From Unio delphinus (Eukaryota; Mollusca; Bivalvia; Unionida; Unionidae), in assembly GCA_029339505.1 (NCBI GenBank), contig JAQISU010000022.1, positions 18,611,001-18,675,000 of the forward strand: a DNA stretch of 64,000 bases. Reading direction: 5' to 3'. The notes beneath the pieces were generated by a model. It worked only from the letters and a program-made list of their open reading frames with translations. It had not been told where the DNA came from and ran no database searches. Below are positions 48,297-63,805 of the stretch, piece by piece (positions within the stretch are counted from its first letter, which is position 1; each line of letters starts with the position of its first letter). A program made the translations under genes and the position numbers.

Positions 48297-50938
48297 CAGG
48301 GTTTACAAATACATTCATAATATCCTTGGATTAGGATTTACAAATACATTCATAATATCATTGGATTAGGGTTTACAAATACATTCATAATATCCTTGGA
48401 TTAGAGTTTACAAATACATTCATAATATCCTTGGATTTGGATTTACAAATACATTCATAATATCCTTGGATTAGGGTATACAAATACATTCATAATATCC
48501 TTGGATTAGGATTCACAAATACATTCATAATATCCTTGGATTAGGGTTTACAAATACATTTATAATATCCTTGGATTAGAGTTTACAAATACATTCATAA
48601 TATCCTTGGATTAGGATTTACAAATACATTCATAATATCCTTGGATTAGGATTTACAAATACATTCATAATATCCTTGGATTAGGGTTTACAAATACATT
48701 CATAATATCCTTGGATTAGGATTCACAAATACATTCATAATATCCTTGGACATTCATAATATCATTGGATTAGGGTTTACAAATACATTCATAATATCCT
48801 TGGATTAGGGTTTACAAATACATTAATAATATCCTTGGATTAGGGTTTACAAATACATTAATAATATCCTTGGATTAGGGTTTACAAATACATTCTTAAT
48901 ATCCTTGGATTAAGGTTTACAAATACATTCATAATATCCTTGGATTAGGATTTACAAATACATTAATAATATCCTTGGATTAGGGTTTACAAATACATTA
49001 ATAATATCCTTGGATTAGAGTTTACAAATACATTAATAATATCCTTGGATTAGGATTTACAAATACATTCATAATATCCTTGGATTAGGGTTTACAAATA
49101 CATTCATAATATCCTTGGATTAGGATTCACAAATACATTCATAATATCCTTGGACATTCATAATATCATTGGATTAGGGTTTACAAATACATTCATAATA
49201 TCCTTGGATTAGGATTTACAAATACATTCATAATATCCTTGGATTAGGGTTTACAAATACATTCATAATATCCTTGGATTAGGATTCACAAATACATTCA
49301 TAATATCCTTGGACATTCATAATATCATTGGATTAGGGTTTACAAATACATTCATAATATCCTTGGATTAGGGTTTACAAATACATTAATAATATCCTTG
49401 GATTAGGGTTTACAAATACATTAATAATATCCTTGGATTAGGGTTTACAAATACATTCATAATATCCTTGGATTAGGGTTTACAAATACATTCATAATAT
49501 CCTTGGATTAGGATTTACAAATACATTAATAATATCCTTGGATTAGGGTTTACAAATACATTAATAATATCCTTGGATTAGGGTTTACAAATACATTAAT
49601 AATATCCTTGGATTAGGATTTACAAATACATTCATAATATCCTTGGATTAGGGTTTACAAATACATTCATAATATCCTTGGATTAGGATTCACAAATACA
49701 TTCATAATATCCTTGGACATTCATAATATCATTGGATTAGGGTTTACAAATACATTCATAATATCCTTGGATTAGGATTTACAAATACATTCATAATATC
49801 CTTGGATTAGGGTTTACAAATACATTCATAATATCCTTGGATTAGGATTCACAAATACATTCATAATATCCTTGGACATTCATAATATCATTGGATTAGG
49901 GTTTACAAATACATTCATAATATCCTTGGATTAGGATTTACAAATACATTAATAATATCCTTGGATTAGGGTTTACAAATACATTAATAATATCCTTGGA
50001 TTAGGGTTTACAAATACATTAATAATATCCTTGGATTAGGGTTTACAAATACATTAATAATATCCTTGGATTAGGGTTTACAAATACATTCATAATATCC
50101 TTGGATTAGGGTTTACAAATACATTAATAATATCCTTGGATTAGGGTTTACAAATACATTAATAATATCCTTGGATTAGAGTTTACAAATACATTCATAA
50201 TATCCTTGGATTAGGGTTTACAAATACATTCATAATATCCTTGGATTAGGGTTTACAAATACATTCATAATATCCTTGGATTAGGGTTTACAAATACATT
50301 CATAATATCCTTGGATTAGGGTTTACAAATACATTCATAATATCCTTGGTTTAGAGTTTACAAATAGATTCATAATATCCTTGGATTAGGGTTTACAAAT
50401 AGATTCATAATATCCTTGGATTAGGGTTTACAAATACATTCATAATATCCTTGGATTAGGGTTTACAAATACATTCATAATATCCTTGGATTAGGGTTTA
50501 CAAATACATTCATAATATCCTTGGATTAAGGTTTACAAATACATTCATAATATCCTTGGTTTAGAGTTTACAAATAGATTCATAATATCCTTGGATTAGG
50601 GTTTACAAATACATTCATAATATCCTTGGATTAGGGTTTACAAATACATTCATAATATCCTTGGATTAGGGTTTACAAATACATTCATAATATCCTTGGA
50701 TTAGGGTTTACAAATGCATTCATAATATCCATGGATTAGAGTTTACAAATACATTCATAATATCCTTGGATTAGGGTTTACAAATACATTCATAATATCC
50801 TTGGATTAGGGTTTACAAATACATTCATAATATCCTTGGATTAGGGTTTACAAATGCATTCATAATATCCATGGATTAGAGTTTACAAATACATTCATAA
50901 TATCCTTGGATTAGGGTTTACAAATACATTCATAATAG
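48297..50938. repeat. 35-bp minisatellite, about 75 monomers, with 563-bp higher-order repeat
   Basis: The monomer GGATTAGGGTTTACAAATAC plus ATTCATAATATCCTT repeats over 2.64 kb. Variants include GGGTTT/GGATTT/GGATTC, CATTCAT/CATTAAT and, in the distal part, AGATTCAT and GGTTTAGAG. A truncated 19-bp monomer (CATTCATAATATCATTGGA) occurs at 48751, 49155, 49314, 49718 and 49877, giving alternating spacings of 404 and 159 bp. That equals 11 or 4 full monomers plus one truncated monomer and sums to 563 bp. The distal third is a simpler array with local 140- and 210-bp periodicities. Confidence 0.97.
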
Positions 50939-51874
50939 CCTGCATTTTACTGAAATTAGTATTGTTTTCTATGTGTGGAAGAAAGTGATGGTTTCCTTTG
51001 TGAAATTGCATAAACGGGATGATTTCAGTTGTTACATTGCGGAAAAATGATGATAGCCTTTGTTTAATTGCGTACAAGTTAGGATTTCCATTGTAGTGTC
51101 AGATTTGTGTCAGATGTACGTAATTATACTGAATTATTTGAATTTGTCATGTACTGACAGGTATCACATATATATGCAATGAACATATGTATGCAATGAA
51201 CATATGTATGCAATGAATGCCCTTCGGTATCATAAGAGTGCGAGTGAGAAATAGATGTACAGAGATTTCTTTTAAATGTATTATGTACACAACTAATGTA
51301 ACCAATAAATCTGGGTTTATTTATTAAGAAAAAGAAACTTTAAGCGATCGACATTTTTGTCCCTCGTTTCTTTTCATTGCTATTGTCATCATACCGTATA
51401 GCATTGTAAAAATTCATTAACATTGTGTAATTATTCTCACTCGTTAGACTGTATATGTTACATAAAGGTATAATAAAAGTTTAACGGACTGCATTCGGTG
51501 ATATCCGAACACGCAAGGGTAAATAGATGAGAAGAGATTTCTTTAAATTTAGTATGTAAAAACTAAAAAGATTTTTTTTACTTGTTTAACCTAGAATTTT
51601 TTTTAAAAAAAAATACTATTATGTCACTCTTTTCAGTGAAATGTATGCGTATTCTTGTCAGTGTCTAGAAAAGAACAGCCTTATTTTAGCTGGATATTTA
51701 AGATTCCTTAATATCCCGGAAAACCATATGCATTTTTTTTCAAAGGCTGACACATTTCAAAATAAAGCTGTCGGTTGTCAGTTAAAATAGTGGCGTATCT
51801 CACACGTTCCCTTCAAGTGACAATTCAAGTGTCAAAGACGTATGACGCACATATTATCGGGGAGACTAGTGAGA
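50939..51874. other. Non-coding with a small 18-bp repeat
   Basis: AT-rich. About 51170-51215 holds ~2.5 copies of ATGCAATGAACATATGT. Nothing else recognised. Confidence 0.5.
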
Positions 51875-51876
51875 GA

Positions 51877-51996
51877 AATAATAATAATGATAATAATAAT
51901 AATAATAATGATAATAATGATAATAATAATAATGAAAATACACTAATAATAATAACAATAATGATATAATAATAATACATTAATAATAATAACATC

Positions 51997-52030
<34 letters not shown>
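51877..52030. repeat. Compound AAT/GATAAT trinucleotide tract
   Basis: Interrupted AAT and TAATGA triplets in two blocks, ending in a purer AAT run (51999-52029). Confidence 0.95.
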
Positions 52031-52559
52031 TAAATGCAATAATTTATAAATATATTGTTTTGAACATATTTTCTAATAATGCAAGTAAAATATTACATTC
52101 CTCGTTTCTGAAGACACTGACAGTAATAAAAAGCCCGACTTGTTCCTATACATCTGTGAATACTGAATATTCAGTATTAATAGTGCACACGGGTTCACGA
52201 GTAGTAAACAAACAAGACGAATCCTCAAATTTTCCCTTGTCGAAACAATTTTTGAAACATGTCGCATTAATAGCGGGAGGAGAAATATCAAACAATATTG
52301 TGATTCTACACCATGAGAGCTGAATCCCAAAATACGCTTATTATCAAGAATGTTTAGAAAAAAAAAAGACCCAAAATTTGCTCGACGAAAACGTAAAACT
52401 TTAATGCGTGTTAGTTGCAATCATATACCTGCATCAAAGTTTATTCAAAATCCTTGAATCATTGGGGGAGAAATGAAATGATACTGAATTTCTAAAACAC
52501 CCTTTTTGTCAACAAATAAATATCTCTACTCATATGCCTAAGGAAATAAGTAAACTCAT
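52031..52559. other. Non-coding, nothing recognised
   Basis: Overlapping antiparallel frames of 87 and 115 codons (52060-52420) show no domain; treated as non-coding. Confidence 0.4.
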
Positions 52560-53260
52560 TTGTCTGTCTGTCTGTCCCTGTCTAGTTGGTGTTAAACGAG
52601 ACTTGTGCCAATCTGACATATTTTACAGTCGTTAAAGTGACCATCTCGAAAATCTTGTTATGGCTACTTCACGTAAATGGAAAGTCATGTGGACATTTGC
52701 TTTTCGCCCGAAGACTTTTTATGATGTCTTGTTTTATTTAATTGATAATAGTGCTTATGCGGCATCAAATATGGCGCCATTCAGCCATTTTAAAAACTAT
52801 TCTTCTCGCTACTCTTAATATATGGAACGTCATATCAAAATAGGTTTTCATCCGAAGTTGTCGCATGGTTTCTAGTTGGTCCTCAGTGAAAATGATGGCA
52901 GTTTGACATCCAATGTATAATCCAGTACTAGGCCATCTTAAAGTCCTTGTCATCACTCTTTCTTCAGAATTTATGGTCATATTGACATTGGGTATTCAAT
53001 TACAGATGTCCCCTGTTACCCAATATGGCGGCCACAAATAACAGATTGAAAATGTTGTTAATAATGGATGGTCATATTAGGCAAACGGTTTTCCCCAAGT
53101 TTTCTAATTGTCTTATGTGTCCTAAATGAAAATTATACCGATCTTACATTCAATATGTCCGTCACAATGGCTTTTTTTTTGGACAATATTGTCGCTTAGG
53201 AATGGCACATGGCTTCAACACTAAACTGTTAAAGGGAACAGTGGTATTATACTTAATTCC
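52560..53260 (+). repeat. Array 3 of the dispersed ~140-bp repeat family
   Basis: Four to five diverged monomers with the family phrases TCTAGTTGGTCCTCAGTGAAA, CCAATATGGCGGCCAC, GCCATCTTAAAG and AGTCATGTGGACATTTG. The sequence just upstream has CTGTCTGTCTGTC. Confidence 0.85.
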
Positions 53261-56253
<2,993 letters not shown>

Positions 56254-56456
56254 AAAAGATGATGTTCAATGTCATGTAGATAGAATAGTCCCCATGGCTG
56301 AATCTTAAGCTTGCGCAGTTCATTGGTCAATTTTAAGTATTACCAAAATTTCTGCCAATCAGAATGCTTGATTTTGATTTTAGTTTATCAGTGACGACTC
56401 GTGTTTTGCTGGCGAAGTCTAGGCCAGATATTAAAATAATATTAGTTCCGTTACAG

Positions 56457-56534
56457 AAAACGACTGTAAATACGGCCTTCGTTTACGCAAACATTTATCA
56501 ACTACATAATGCACCAGCTGGTAGTCGTGTAAAG
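56457..56534 (+). other. Possible internal exon of unknown protein
   Basis: A 78-bp open segment between an acceptor-like TTCCGTTACAG and a donor-like GTATGC, phase 0 at both ends. It encodes KTTVNTAFVYANIYQLHNAP followed by six more residues. No family is recognised, and splice-like sites of this strength arise by chance, so this is only a candidate. Confidence 0.15.
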
Positions 56535-56730
56535 GTATGCACAACGCCCACCACGTTTCAAATGTTCGAAGCTACAGAAGATTGTGTGAATCGGTTTGAA
56601 TTCAGATATTATTTTTCAATTAGAAAAGGCATTTTTGCAGTACACTTTGTGCTCGTCAAACGTCTTGTGTTACGCCTGTAAAGACATGGTGTTGAGATTT
56701 GTCAGTTATGGCAGAACGTGGCTTTCATTG

Positions 56731-56979
56731 GTGTTGCTGTTGTTGTGTTTAACTCCATTTTTCAGCATACGATAGGGTATGCATGGTGGCCAGTATTATT
56801 GGTGGAGGAAGCACTCGGGAAAAGCCCCTGAAAGAACCACCGACCCAATAGAAACTACTGGCACGCTTTCTCACATACCCATTTTAGCCGAATCTGAGAC
56901 TCGAACCCACGCAGACAGGTGAGATGGCAGTGATCCGTAACGGAGAGCACTTTAGACCACTCGGCCACTCGGTTCCCCT
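56731..56979 (-). mobile_element. Family 2 SINE, full length with TSD
   Basis: Flanked by a perfect 12-bp duplication TGGCTTTCATTG (56719-56730 and 56980-56991). The head on the minus strand is GGGGAACCGAGTGGCCGAGT, box B GGGTTCGAGTCTC, and the tail is rich in CAACAACAGC. Confidence 0.93.
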
Positions 56980-56991
56980 TGGCTTTCATTG

Positions 56992-57596
56992 CTAATTTAG
57001 GAAATGTATTGGCATTTTGCAATGCTATTATTGGGTATTCTAGAGACAGTGAGATTCGTTTGGTTTGGTGTTTTATGGGCACAGCAAACCAAACAGGTTC
57101 TTTAGTGTCGAGGCAACTGCAGTTAAATGTCTTGCCATATGATGCATTACGGTAGCCGACCTAAGCGGTTGCTAGTCGGACGCGCTGACGACTAAGCCCA
57201 ATGCAGTTCCTGAAATAGAGAGAGGTCCTGACGATATAAAGGAATGGTTAGACCTTCTAATAACAAGGGATTTAAAGACTTCTCGATATCAAGGGATTCA
57301 AAGACTTCCCGATATCAAGGGAATGAAAGACCTCCCGATATTATGGGCTTTTTACTCTTTCACTGGAGTAAGAAAATATATTTTTTCACTGGCCGTCAGT
57401 ATACACGGGTAGCATCATAACCATGAACATCGACGTTATTCTTACGTTGCTGAGTAGTTTACACATTCACGTTATTAAAGACGACTCGAGTTCACATATG
57501 CAGTCACACGGGTCATATAGGCATTCAACACCGACTAGTTCAGTAGTGGGTGCCTTTCTTTTAGAATTAGATTCTACATACCATTTAAGTTGAACA
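56992..57596. other. Non-coding; possible tRNA-like remnant and 26-bp repeat
   Basis: The minus strand near 57160-57200 reads GGCTTAGTCGTCAGCGCGTC, resembling a tRNA D-arm. About 57265-57345 holds three copies of a 26-bp unit (AAGGGATTCAAAGACTTCCC type). Nothing else is recognised. Confidence 0.45.
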
Positions 57597-57889
57597 GCTC
57601 CCGTGGCCTATTGGTTAGAGCGTCCTCCTCGGATGCGGGAGGTCATGGCTTCGATCCCCGGCCGAGTCATACCAAAGGCTTACAAAAATGGTACATACAG
57701 CTGCCTCGCTTGACGCTTAGCATTAAGAGGCTAGTTTTAGGACTGGTCGGCCTGGGGTCTGGATAATATGATTGGATGGGATATCATTATACATGTTTGC
57801 GACATAATTCTACAGTGCTAGACATCGCTGTAAACTGCCAAACTGCAGATATCGTAGCGATATGACTGAAAAAGTGTTAAAGCTACGTT

Positions 57890-57931
<42 letters not shown>

Positions 57932-57941
57932 CACACACACA
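57597..57941 (+). mobile_element. Family 1 SINE with (CA)n tail
   Basis: Head GCTCCCGTGGCCTATTGGTT, box B GGCTTCGATCCCCGG, full body, and a CA tract (about 57893-57941) with one G interruption. Confidence 0.92.
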
Positions 57942-58624
57942 GAGGATTTACTTTATTTGCATTTGTATAGGCAAGTATTCACTTCATTTGTATTTGTATA
58001 CATCCATATTCCTTTTGGAAGGTCATTATTTTTACGCCTCAAGAGGAGCATACGGCAAAATCAATGTTAAAGTACGTATTGGTAAACAAATTCGTACTTC
58101 CCTCAACTGTGACGATTCCACTCGTCGCGCTCTTATTTTGACACAAGTTCTGTACATGATCACCATTGTAAAAGTCCATATAGCGATTGATAATTTTCAC
58201 AAACTCAGCAGAACATAACGGTAAACCGCTGACATCACCGGGAATCCAGTGAGAAATCTGCTACTGAGATTAAATTTGAACAAACAGAAAACGCAAAAAA
58301 AAAAAAACAAAAAAAAAAAACAAACAATGTGTTTTCTACGAGTGAATAACGGATATTTTTCATTTACTGGTTCAGAAACTATGTATTTACACCCTCTAGA
58401 TGAAATATATCCTTTATGCACTCACATATCCCTTATGCAACTGAACATTCCTTTTTCCATGCTTTCATTTTCATCTTGCACAAACCGGTCATGTCAGTCG
58501 CTTCTGCGCTGTTTACTCACGTAATGAAATTTCATATGCATTATTGACTCAGCGTGTCAAATATTACTGTTTTAAACTGGAGGGAAAAAACTGGACTTTC
58601 CTTTTATGAGATTACACACACTAT
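57942..58624. other. Non-coding, nothing recognised
   Basis: AT-rich with a poly-A-rich stretch near 58295-58322; antiparallel frames here include that stretch and are not genes. Confidence 0.5.
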
Positions 58625-58853
58625 CGTTAGTAATGTTGCTCCCTGCGGTAATCGGATCGTCTCTATCTTTGCATCCACACACGTGCTGTTCCGGCCAATG
58701 TGGGTATGTGAGAAAGCTTGCCAGTAGCTTCTCGTGGGTCAGTGGATCTTTCAGGGGGTTTACCAGGGTTCTTCCTACGCCATTAATACTGACCGCCATG
58801 TATATATAGTCTATCGTGTGCTGATAATGGCGTTAAACTCTACAACAACAACA
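58625..58853 (+). mobile_element. Family 2 SINE, head-truncated
   Basis: Body GGGTATGTGAGAAAGCTTGC, TTCTCGTGGGTCAGTGG, GTTCTTCC and the tail AATGGCGTTAAACTC followed by CAACAACAAC. The tRNA head is not recognisable. Confidence 0.88.
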
Positions 58854-58951
58854 AATGCGGTTCCTAGCCTAGCATTGACCGTGTTACTTTTCTTAGCTTC
58901 GGAAGCATTTTTTTCCATGTACTTAGTGTGATGATTTTACCTACCCCCTAA

Positions 58952-58998
<47 letters not shown>
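58952..58998. repeat. (CA)n microsatellite
   Basis: Pure CA run of about 23 copies. Confidence 0.98.
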
Positions 58999-59000
<2 letters not shown>

Positions 59001-59767
59001 GTTTGAAGTAATTAAGGCTTTTAATTTACACGGCGACTTGCGTGGATAACAATAACTTGCTGATGCAAGACAGTGCTCAGTTGTTTTCCTGGAAGATGTT
59101 TCAGATAGAAAAAGATTGTAAAACATCTATTTTTTGCAGGGAGATGCTTGATTTAATCGTGCTAAGAAGACATAGGCAGTAATAGTTACATATTCTTTTG
59201 GATCATAGACCTCCTTTTGGGGGAAAAGGACATCAATGAATGAACGTTTTTCAATATAATGTCATTATCTTTCAAAACTTCAAATATACAATGGAAGGAT
59301 TACACAGAGTCGCTTTAGCTCGTTTGTTTCAAGTGTATTTATTCTGCCATATATACTGTTTATGGCTCTGATATCACATTTATTGGCTCGAAGAATACTA
59401 ACACGTGTTAAGCACTGCAAACATATTCGAATACTAAAACGCTTCGACTTAATGGAAAGCTATAGTGCGTCAATTCACATAAAATGGGGCGTAGTCTTCA
59501 GCGAAGTTTTATAACCGTTGAAGATTTTTTTTTAAAATTAAAAACAGAATCTTACCTTGCTCAACAATTAAACGTAAATCAAGAGATTATTTCTTCGAAA
59601 ACCTTTGTCAGCTCACAACTGGACATAAAATTAGATAACACTAAGTGGCTTGCCAGTTTCTTAATTAGAAACTTTGTTAGATTGCCCGTTACTCACAGGA
59701 CGTATTGCTCATTTCTCCGTTAATGTTATAAACATTGGAATTATGAACAGGCGTTGATTGTTATTAT
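58999..59767. other. Non-coding, nothing recognised
   Basis: AT-rich. A 79-codon frame at 59484-59723 has no recognisable domain. Confidence 0.45.
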
Positions 59768-59770
59768 TTG

Positions 59771-59824
<54 letters not shown>

Positions 59825-59935
59825 TGTAGTAGTAGTGATGTTGCTACTATTGCTGCTGCTACTATTACTACTATCACTAGCAATACTACTGATATTACTA
59901 CTGCTATTACTACTACTACTACTACTACTGAAAGT
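59768..59935. repeat. Compound trinucleotide tract (TTA / GTA / CTA)
   Basis: A pure ATT/TTA run to about 59824 grades into interrupted GTA, GCT and ACT triplets, the same composition as the tract at 2955-3165. Confidence 0.95.
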
Positions 59936-61104
59936 AATTTGCACGTTGTATTATAACCTTCATTATAAATCAGGTAGTATTATCGAACTCCACTTTCATT
60001 GCATGTGGCCGCATTAATTTAGTCCCTATGAAATAGTTCATCAGTGAACCCGATTAATATTTGGGTACAAGGGCCACATCAAGACAATGGCCTACTATTA
60101 CTACAACGACCATACCTTTGCCGGGAGCTGCTCTCTTTGTATTCGATAATCCAGAATGCAGAAACAAACCGTTGACCCAGACAATACTTTACTGGCCCCA
60201 CCCATGTTTACGTGGCATATAATAATATTAATACCGTATGTATCTAATTATGTGCGCTGCATGAAGCAATTTCGGGACATTGTAAGATTCATTATTTTTA
60301 GACAGAAAAGAATTACAATACCAGTAACATACCAAGCTGTTTGAGGACTATTATTTCCATGCAAGTCAATGTACAGTGTCAGTTTGTTGGAGGCTCTACT
60401 ACATTGCTTAAATTACACAGTTGATGCCTGAGGTAGACCACAGCATGATCCCAGTTCTCTCCGGGTCGTGTTTATATTGCCACCAATACATATACAATCT
60501 ACAAGAGACCTGGATTATTTATGGAACATCAGGTTCAAGCGGGTCCAACATAATTTACTATTGCCAAGGCAGGTGGGGAAAAGTGTGCACCTTTGCCAAG
60601 GGCGTTGTGTGAATTATCAGTCTTGGTCGCATCAATCTAATGAATATTGCTACGTAAGCTAATGCTATAGTATAAAGTACTACCACATGTACAGATGGAA
60701 ACTCTACGATAAAAACAGAGATATCTCGCGGGCGTTCATCCGCACATTAAAGCTGAATATTTACGCGATAGTCATCCGCAAAATTTAGGCTGAAAATGTA
60801 CGTTAGTTTTATCTGCACATTAAAGCTAAGTATTTCCGTTGATATTTAATCACTAGTACATTCGTGTCTATATTTTATTTATTATACTATATTTTGTATT
60901 GTTCCTTGTGGAAAATATCTTAAGATTCTTGAAATCGCCTGCAGTGGTTACGAAAATGCATAGAAATATTAACGTTGTTGGTTGTTGGAAAGTTCCTTTC
61001 TTATACAGATCTACTCGCGAATCTTATTCATGGCTTTGGGCGTTTTGGTGTAAAATAGATAACTGGTTTGCATACATTGGGTGTAAATACTCACGACTCT
61101 CCTC
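59936..61104. other. Non-coding with a degenerate ~46-bp repeat
   Basis: About 60725-60850 has three diverged copies of CATCCGCACATTAAAGCTGA-type units. Short frames at 60156-60662 show no domain. Confidence 0.45.
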
Positions 61105-61240
61105 AGACCGAGCGTTCAGCCCTAACATACATTTTATCAGACTGGCCGTACAGCCTTAACGTACCTTTTATCAAACTGACTGTACAGCCGTAAAGTACTT
61201 TTATCAGACCAGCTGTACAGCCTTTTAACATACTTTTTCC
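61105..61240. repeat. Degenerate ~38-bp minisatellite, about 3.5 copies
   Basis: Units of the type GACTGGCCGTACAGCCTTAA followed by CGTACCTTTTATCA recur with substitutions and small indels. Confidence 0.85.
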
Positions 61241-61311
61241 AATATTGGAACTTTTTTTCTAAATCTCAATTTCCTTTTTATTATTACTAAGTACTTGCTA
61301 TATATATTACA

Positions 61312-61468
61312 GAAGGTTTGTCCTCTAGCTTAGAATGGAGTTTCTTTCAATTCTAAACTGACGTGGAATGATGCTAAAGTTAAGAAAAATTGTTTGGATA
61401 GGTTTGTCACCATGGTGCCTGTGGTTTTTCTTTTACGGATAACAATTTGACACTCCAAAGATATCTTG
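61312..61468 (+). repeat. Dispersed direct repeat, copy 1
   Basis: About 155 bp, similar to 61936-62090. Both contain a TAGAATGG/CGAATGTT start, GTTAAGAAAA.TTGTTTGGAT, TTTGTCACCATG and TTCTTTTACGGATAACAA in the same order. Class unknown. Confidence 0.88.
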
Positions 61469-61935
61469 GCGATTCCGTTATTACTTCAAACAGAATGTCG
61501 CACTTTATCATACAGTTAACCCAATCTTAATATTTTCCAATCTGATTAGTTTTTCTGAAACTGTCTCAACCCATGGTTACACGTCAGTATCACCTAATTC
61601 CTACTGATACGGCTTTCATCGCTGTTATGGCTTCCGTTCCGCCATGACTCAACTTCCTGCGAGAAAGGAGAAGCTAAGACAAAGGATATTTTCACAAGTG
61701 GATCCCTAGGAGATGCCCTCGATGACCTTTGTACTGAAACAGCGAATCTCACCATCTGTCTTGGAAACTCGTAACCGTCTCCAATACAATTTCAGATTTA
61801 CATATTTTGTGTTCTGAGTTGTATCTTTTCATTGTAGAACTTCGATTTTGAAATATGTATTTGTTTATAAATTATAAATGGAAATTATGTCATAATTTAA
61901 TGTTGAAGATTTCAGCTTTGTTATTTGATACATAC

Positions 61936-62090
61936 GGCCTGTTCTCCAACTTCGAATGTTGTTTCTTTTAATTCTAACTTGATGTGGAATGGTTGCTCAA
62001 GTTAAGAAAAGTTGTTTGGATAAGTTTGTCACCATGTTGCCTGTGGGTTTTCTTTTACGGATAACAACTTGACACCCCAAATATATCATG
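61936..62090 (+). repeat. Dispersed direct repeat, copy 2
   Basis: Diverged copy of 61312-61468, offset by about 622 bp. The sequence between and around the copies is not similar, so this is not a simple tandem repeat. Confidence 0.88.
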
Positions 62091-63005
62091 TAAGTTTAAA
62101 CGTTCAGTGAACTTGTATAATTAAACGTGATGAATGCACGTTATATAGCTATATCTAAATGAACGAAATCCCACCACCACCACCACACATTTTGTGGAAA
62201 GATGTTCTTATAGTGATGCGGCAGATATTTGTATCCTTTTAAGCCCTTCGCTTCTTACTTTGTGTGTCCGTACATCTGTCAGTCACATTCGTTAAGCTTT
62301 GGTGTGTAGGCCAGTTTTCAATCCTTTGATGGGGCTTTGGTGTTCCTTGAGCACATTTCATGTTTAACGTATCAAAGGAAGTATACATTTTTATTCTGCA
62401 TTCTATTTAGATATTTAGACTGGCTTTTGATATAACAGCAATGTAAACCTCTTCACCATTGATATTGGAATTTTTATTGGTATTTAATCACTTGGTTAAC
62501 TGCTTTATGCGTTTGTTAGTATCCAAGAATGTCTTGTTTGGTTTTCATGCAAATGCATTCTCGTTTGTTTTAAACGAATAACAAAACTGGAATCTGTTGG
62601 TTACTGTTATTGGTACGGATATATGGAAGCCTTCGTTGTAACGTGAGCAAGTGAATTAGATAAAATAAATTAGAACATGAGTGTGAGTGTATCACCCATT
62701 TAGCTTGTTGTTATAGCACGAATGGCATTTAACAAATATAGAAATTGAATTAAGCAGACTAATGGCATTATTATCTTAAAGAATGGCCCAGATTCGAGTT
62801 ATTACATAATGTTGCGGAGAATGTGGATTTATCTGGGTTGAGGCGTTCCTGTAATGTTGCCGTTCAGAATGAAGAAAAAAGATGTAATACTGAATTAGAA
62901 GATAAGATGTTAACTACTTCAATTGATAGGGGCTGTGTTCTATGTGGTATTCATAATTATTAGCACTGTCGTCGAGTGACCGGCTATCAGCGGTTAAGCT
63001 CAACA
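62091..63005. other. Non-coding, nothing recognised
   Basis: AT-rich sequence without a credible frame or classified repeat. Confidence 0.5.
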
Positions 63006-63013
63006 CTTTGAAT

Positions 63014-63165
63014 CAGTGGTTCCCAAGCATTGTCGGGCTAACGTTCTCATCAGCACCTCCTACCTTACCCATAAAAAAACATTATTCTACATTAGCGCCC
63101 CCCCCCCCCCCAACCCCCGTAGTAATCCCCTTAGAGGGTAGTACCACCCACTTGGGGAACCATTG
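63014..63165. mobile_element. hAT-type MITE, 152 bp
   Basis: Inverted ends CAGTGGTTCCCAAGC (left) and CTTGGGGAACCATTG (right), with an 8-bp flanking repeat CTTTGAAT / CTTTAAAT (63006-63013 and 63166-63173, 7 of 8 identical). CAGTGGTT-type ends with 8-bp duplications are typical hAT. The interior includes a poly-C tract and no frame. Confidence 0.85.
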
Positions 63166-63409
63166 CTTTAAATAATGGATCCCAATAAGTCTGAAATGAA
63201 AAGGAAATCTACTACGATGATGCTGATCTGAAATAATTACACAACGATTTCAAGCCATACTGGTCATAGACCAGAAGAGCTGATTGGATAATTTCTTGTC
63301 CATAGTCTGTCAATTCCGTCGCTTAGCACAAATTTGTTACCGCTACTCGTTTAAACTACAGTGTACTTGGAGGATTGCCAAGAAGCATTACGAACACAAA
63401 TTCATGCTA

Positions 63410-63790
63410 TGGTCTAGTTGGTCCTAGAAGAATGAAGCTCGCACATTCACTGTATCTTTCACAGCGGCCATTGTGAAAAATACATCGCTACTTCTGAATA
63501 GATGCTGTTATGACCGTATGGTTTTAACCAAAACATCTTATGTTGTCAAGTTGGCGCCAAATAAAAATAGTGTCGACCATACGTCCATGTCAACATGGGT
63601 TTTCATCAGAGGACTTCGTATGACGTTTAGTTGGTCATAAATGCAGAAGGTTCTGATCCGACGTTCAAAATGGTTGCCATCTTTAAAACGTCTGTTATCG
63701 TTACTTCCTGTACATGGATTGTCATATTAACATGCAGTTTTCACTAAAAACAATTCTTATGATGTTACGTTGGTCACTGATGAAAATCAT
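63410..63790 (+). repeat. Array 4 of the dispersed ~140-bp repeat family
   Basis: About three monomers, one shortened to ~81 bp, sharing TTTAGTTGGTCATAAATG, CAAAATGGTTGCCATCTTTA and the CATGTCAACATGGGTTTTCA phrase with the other arrays. Confidence 0.82.
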
Positions 63791-63805
63791 GCCGATTAGA
63801 AGTTC

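Noticed and set aside
48297..50938. Telomere-like TTAGGG words and a possible CRISPR-like array
   Set aside because: TTAGGG occurs only as part of a 35-bp monomer with no consecutive TTAGGG units. There are no unique spacers, so it is neither an interstitial telomere nor a CRISPR array.
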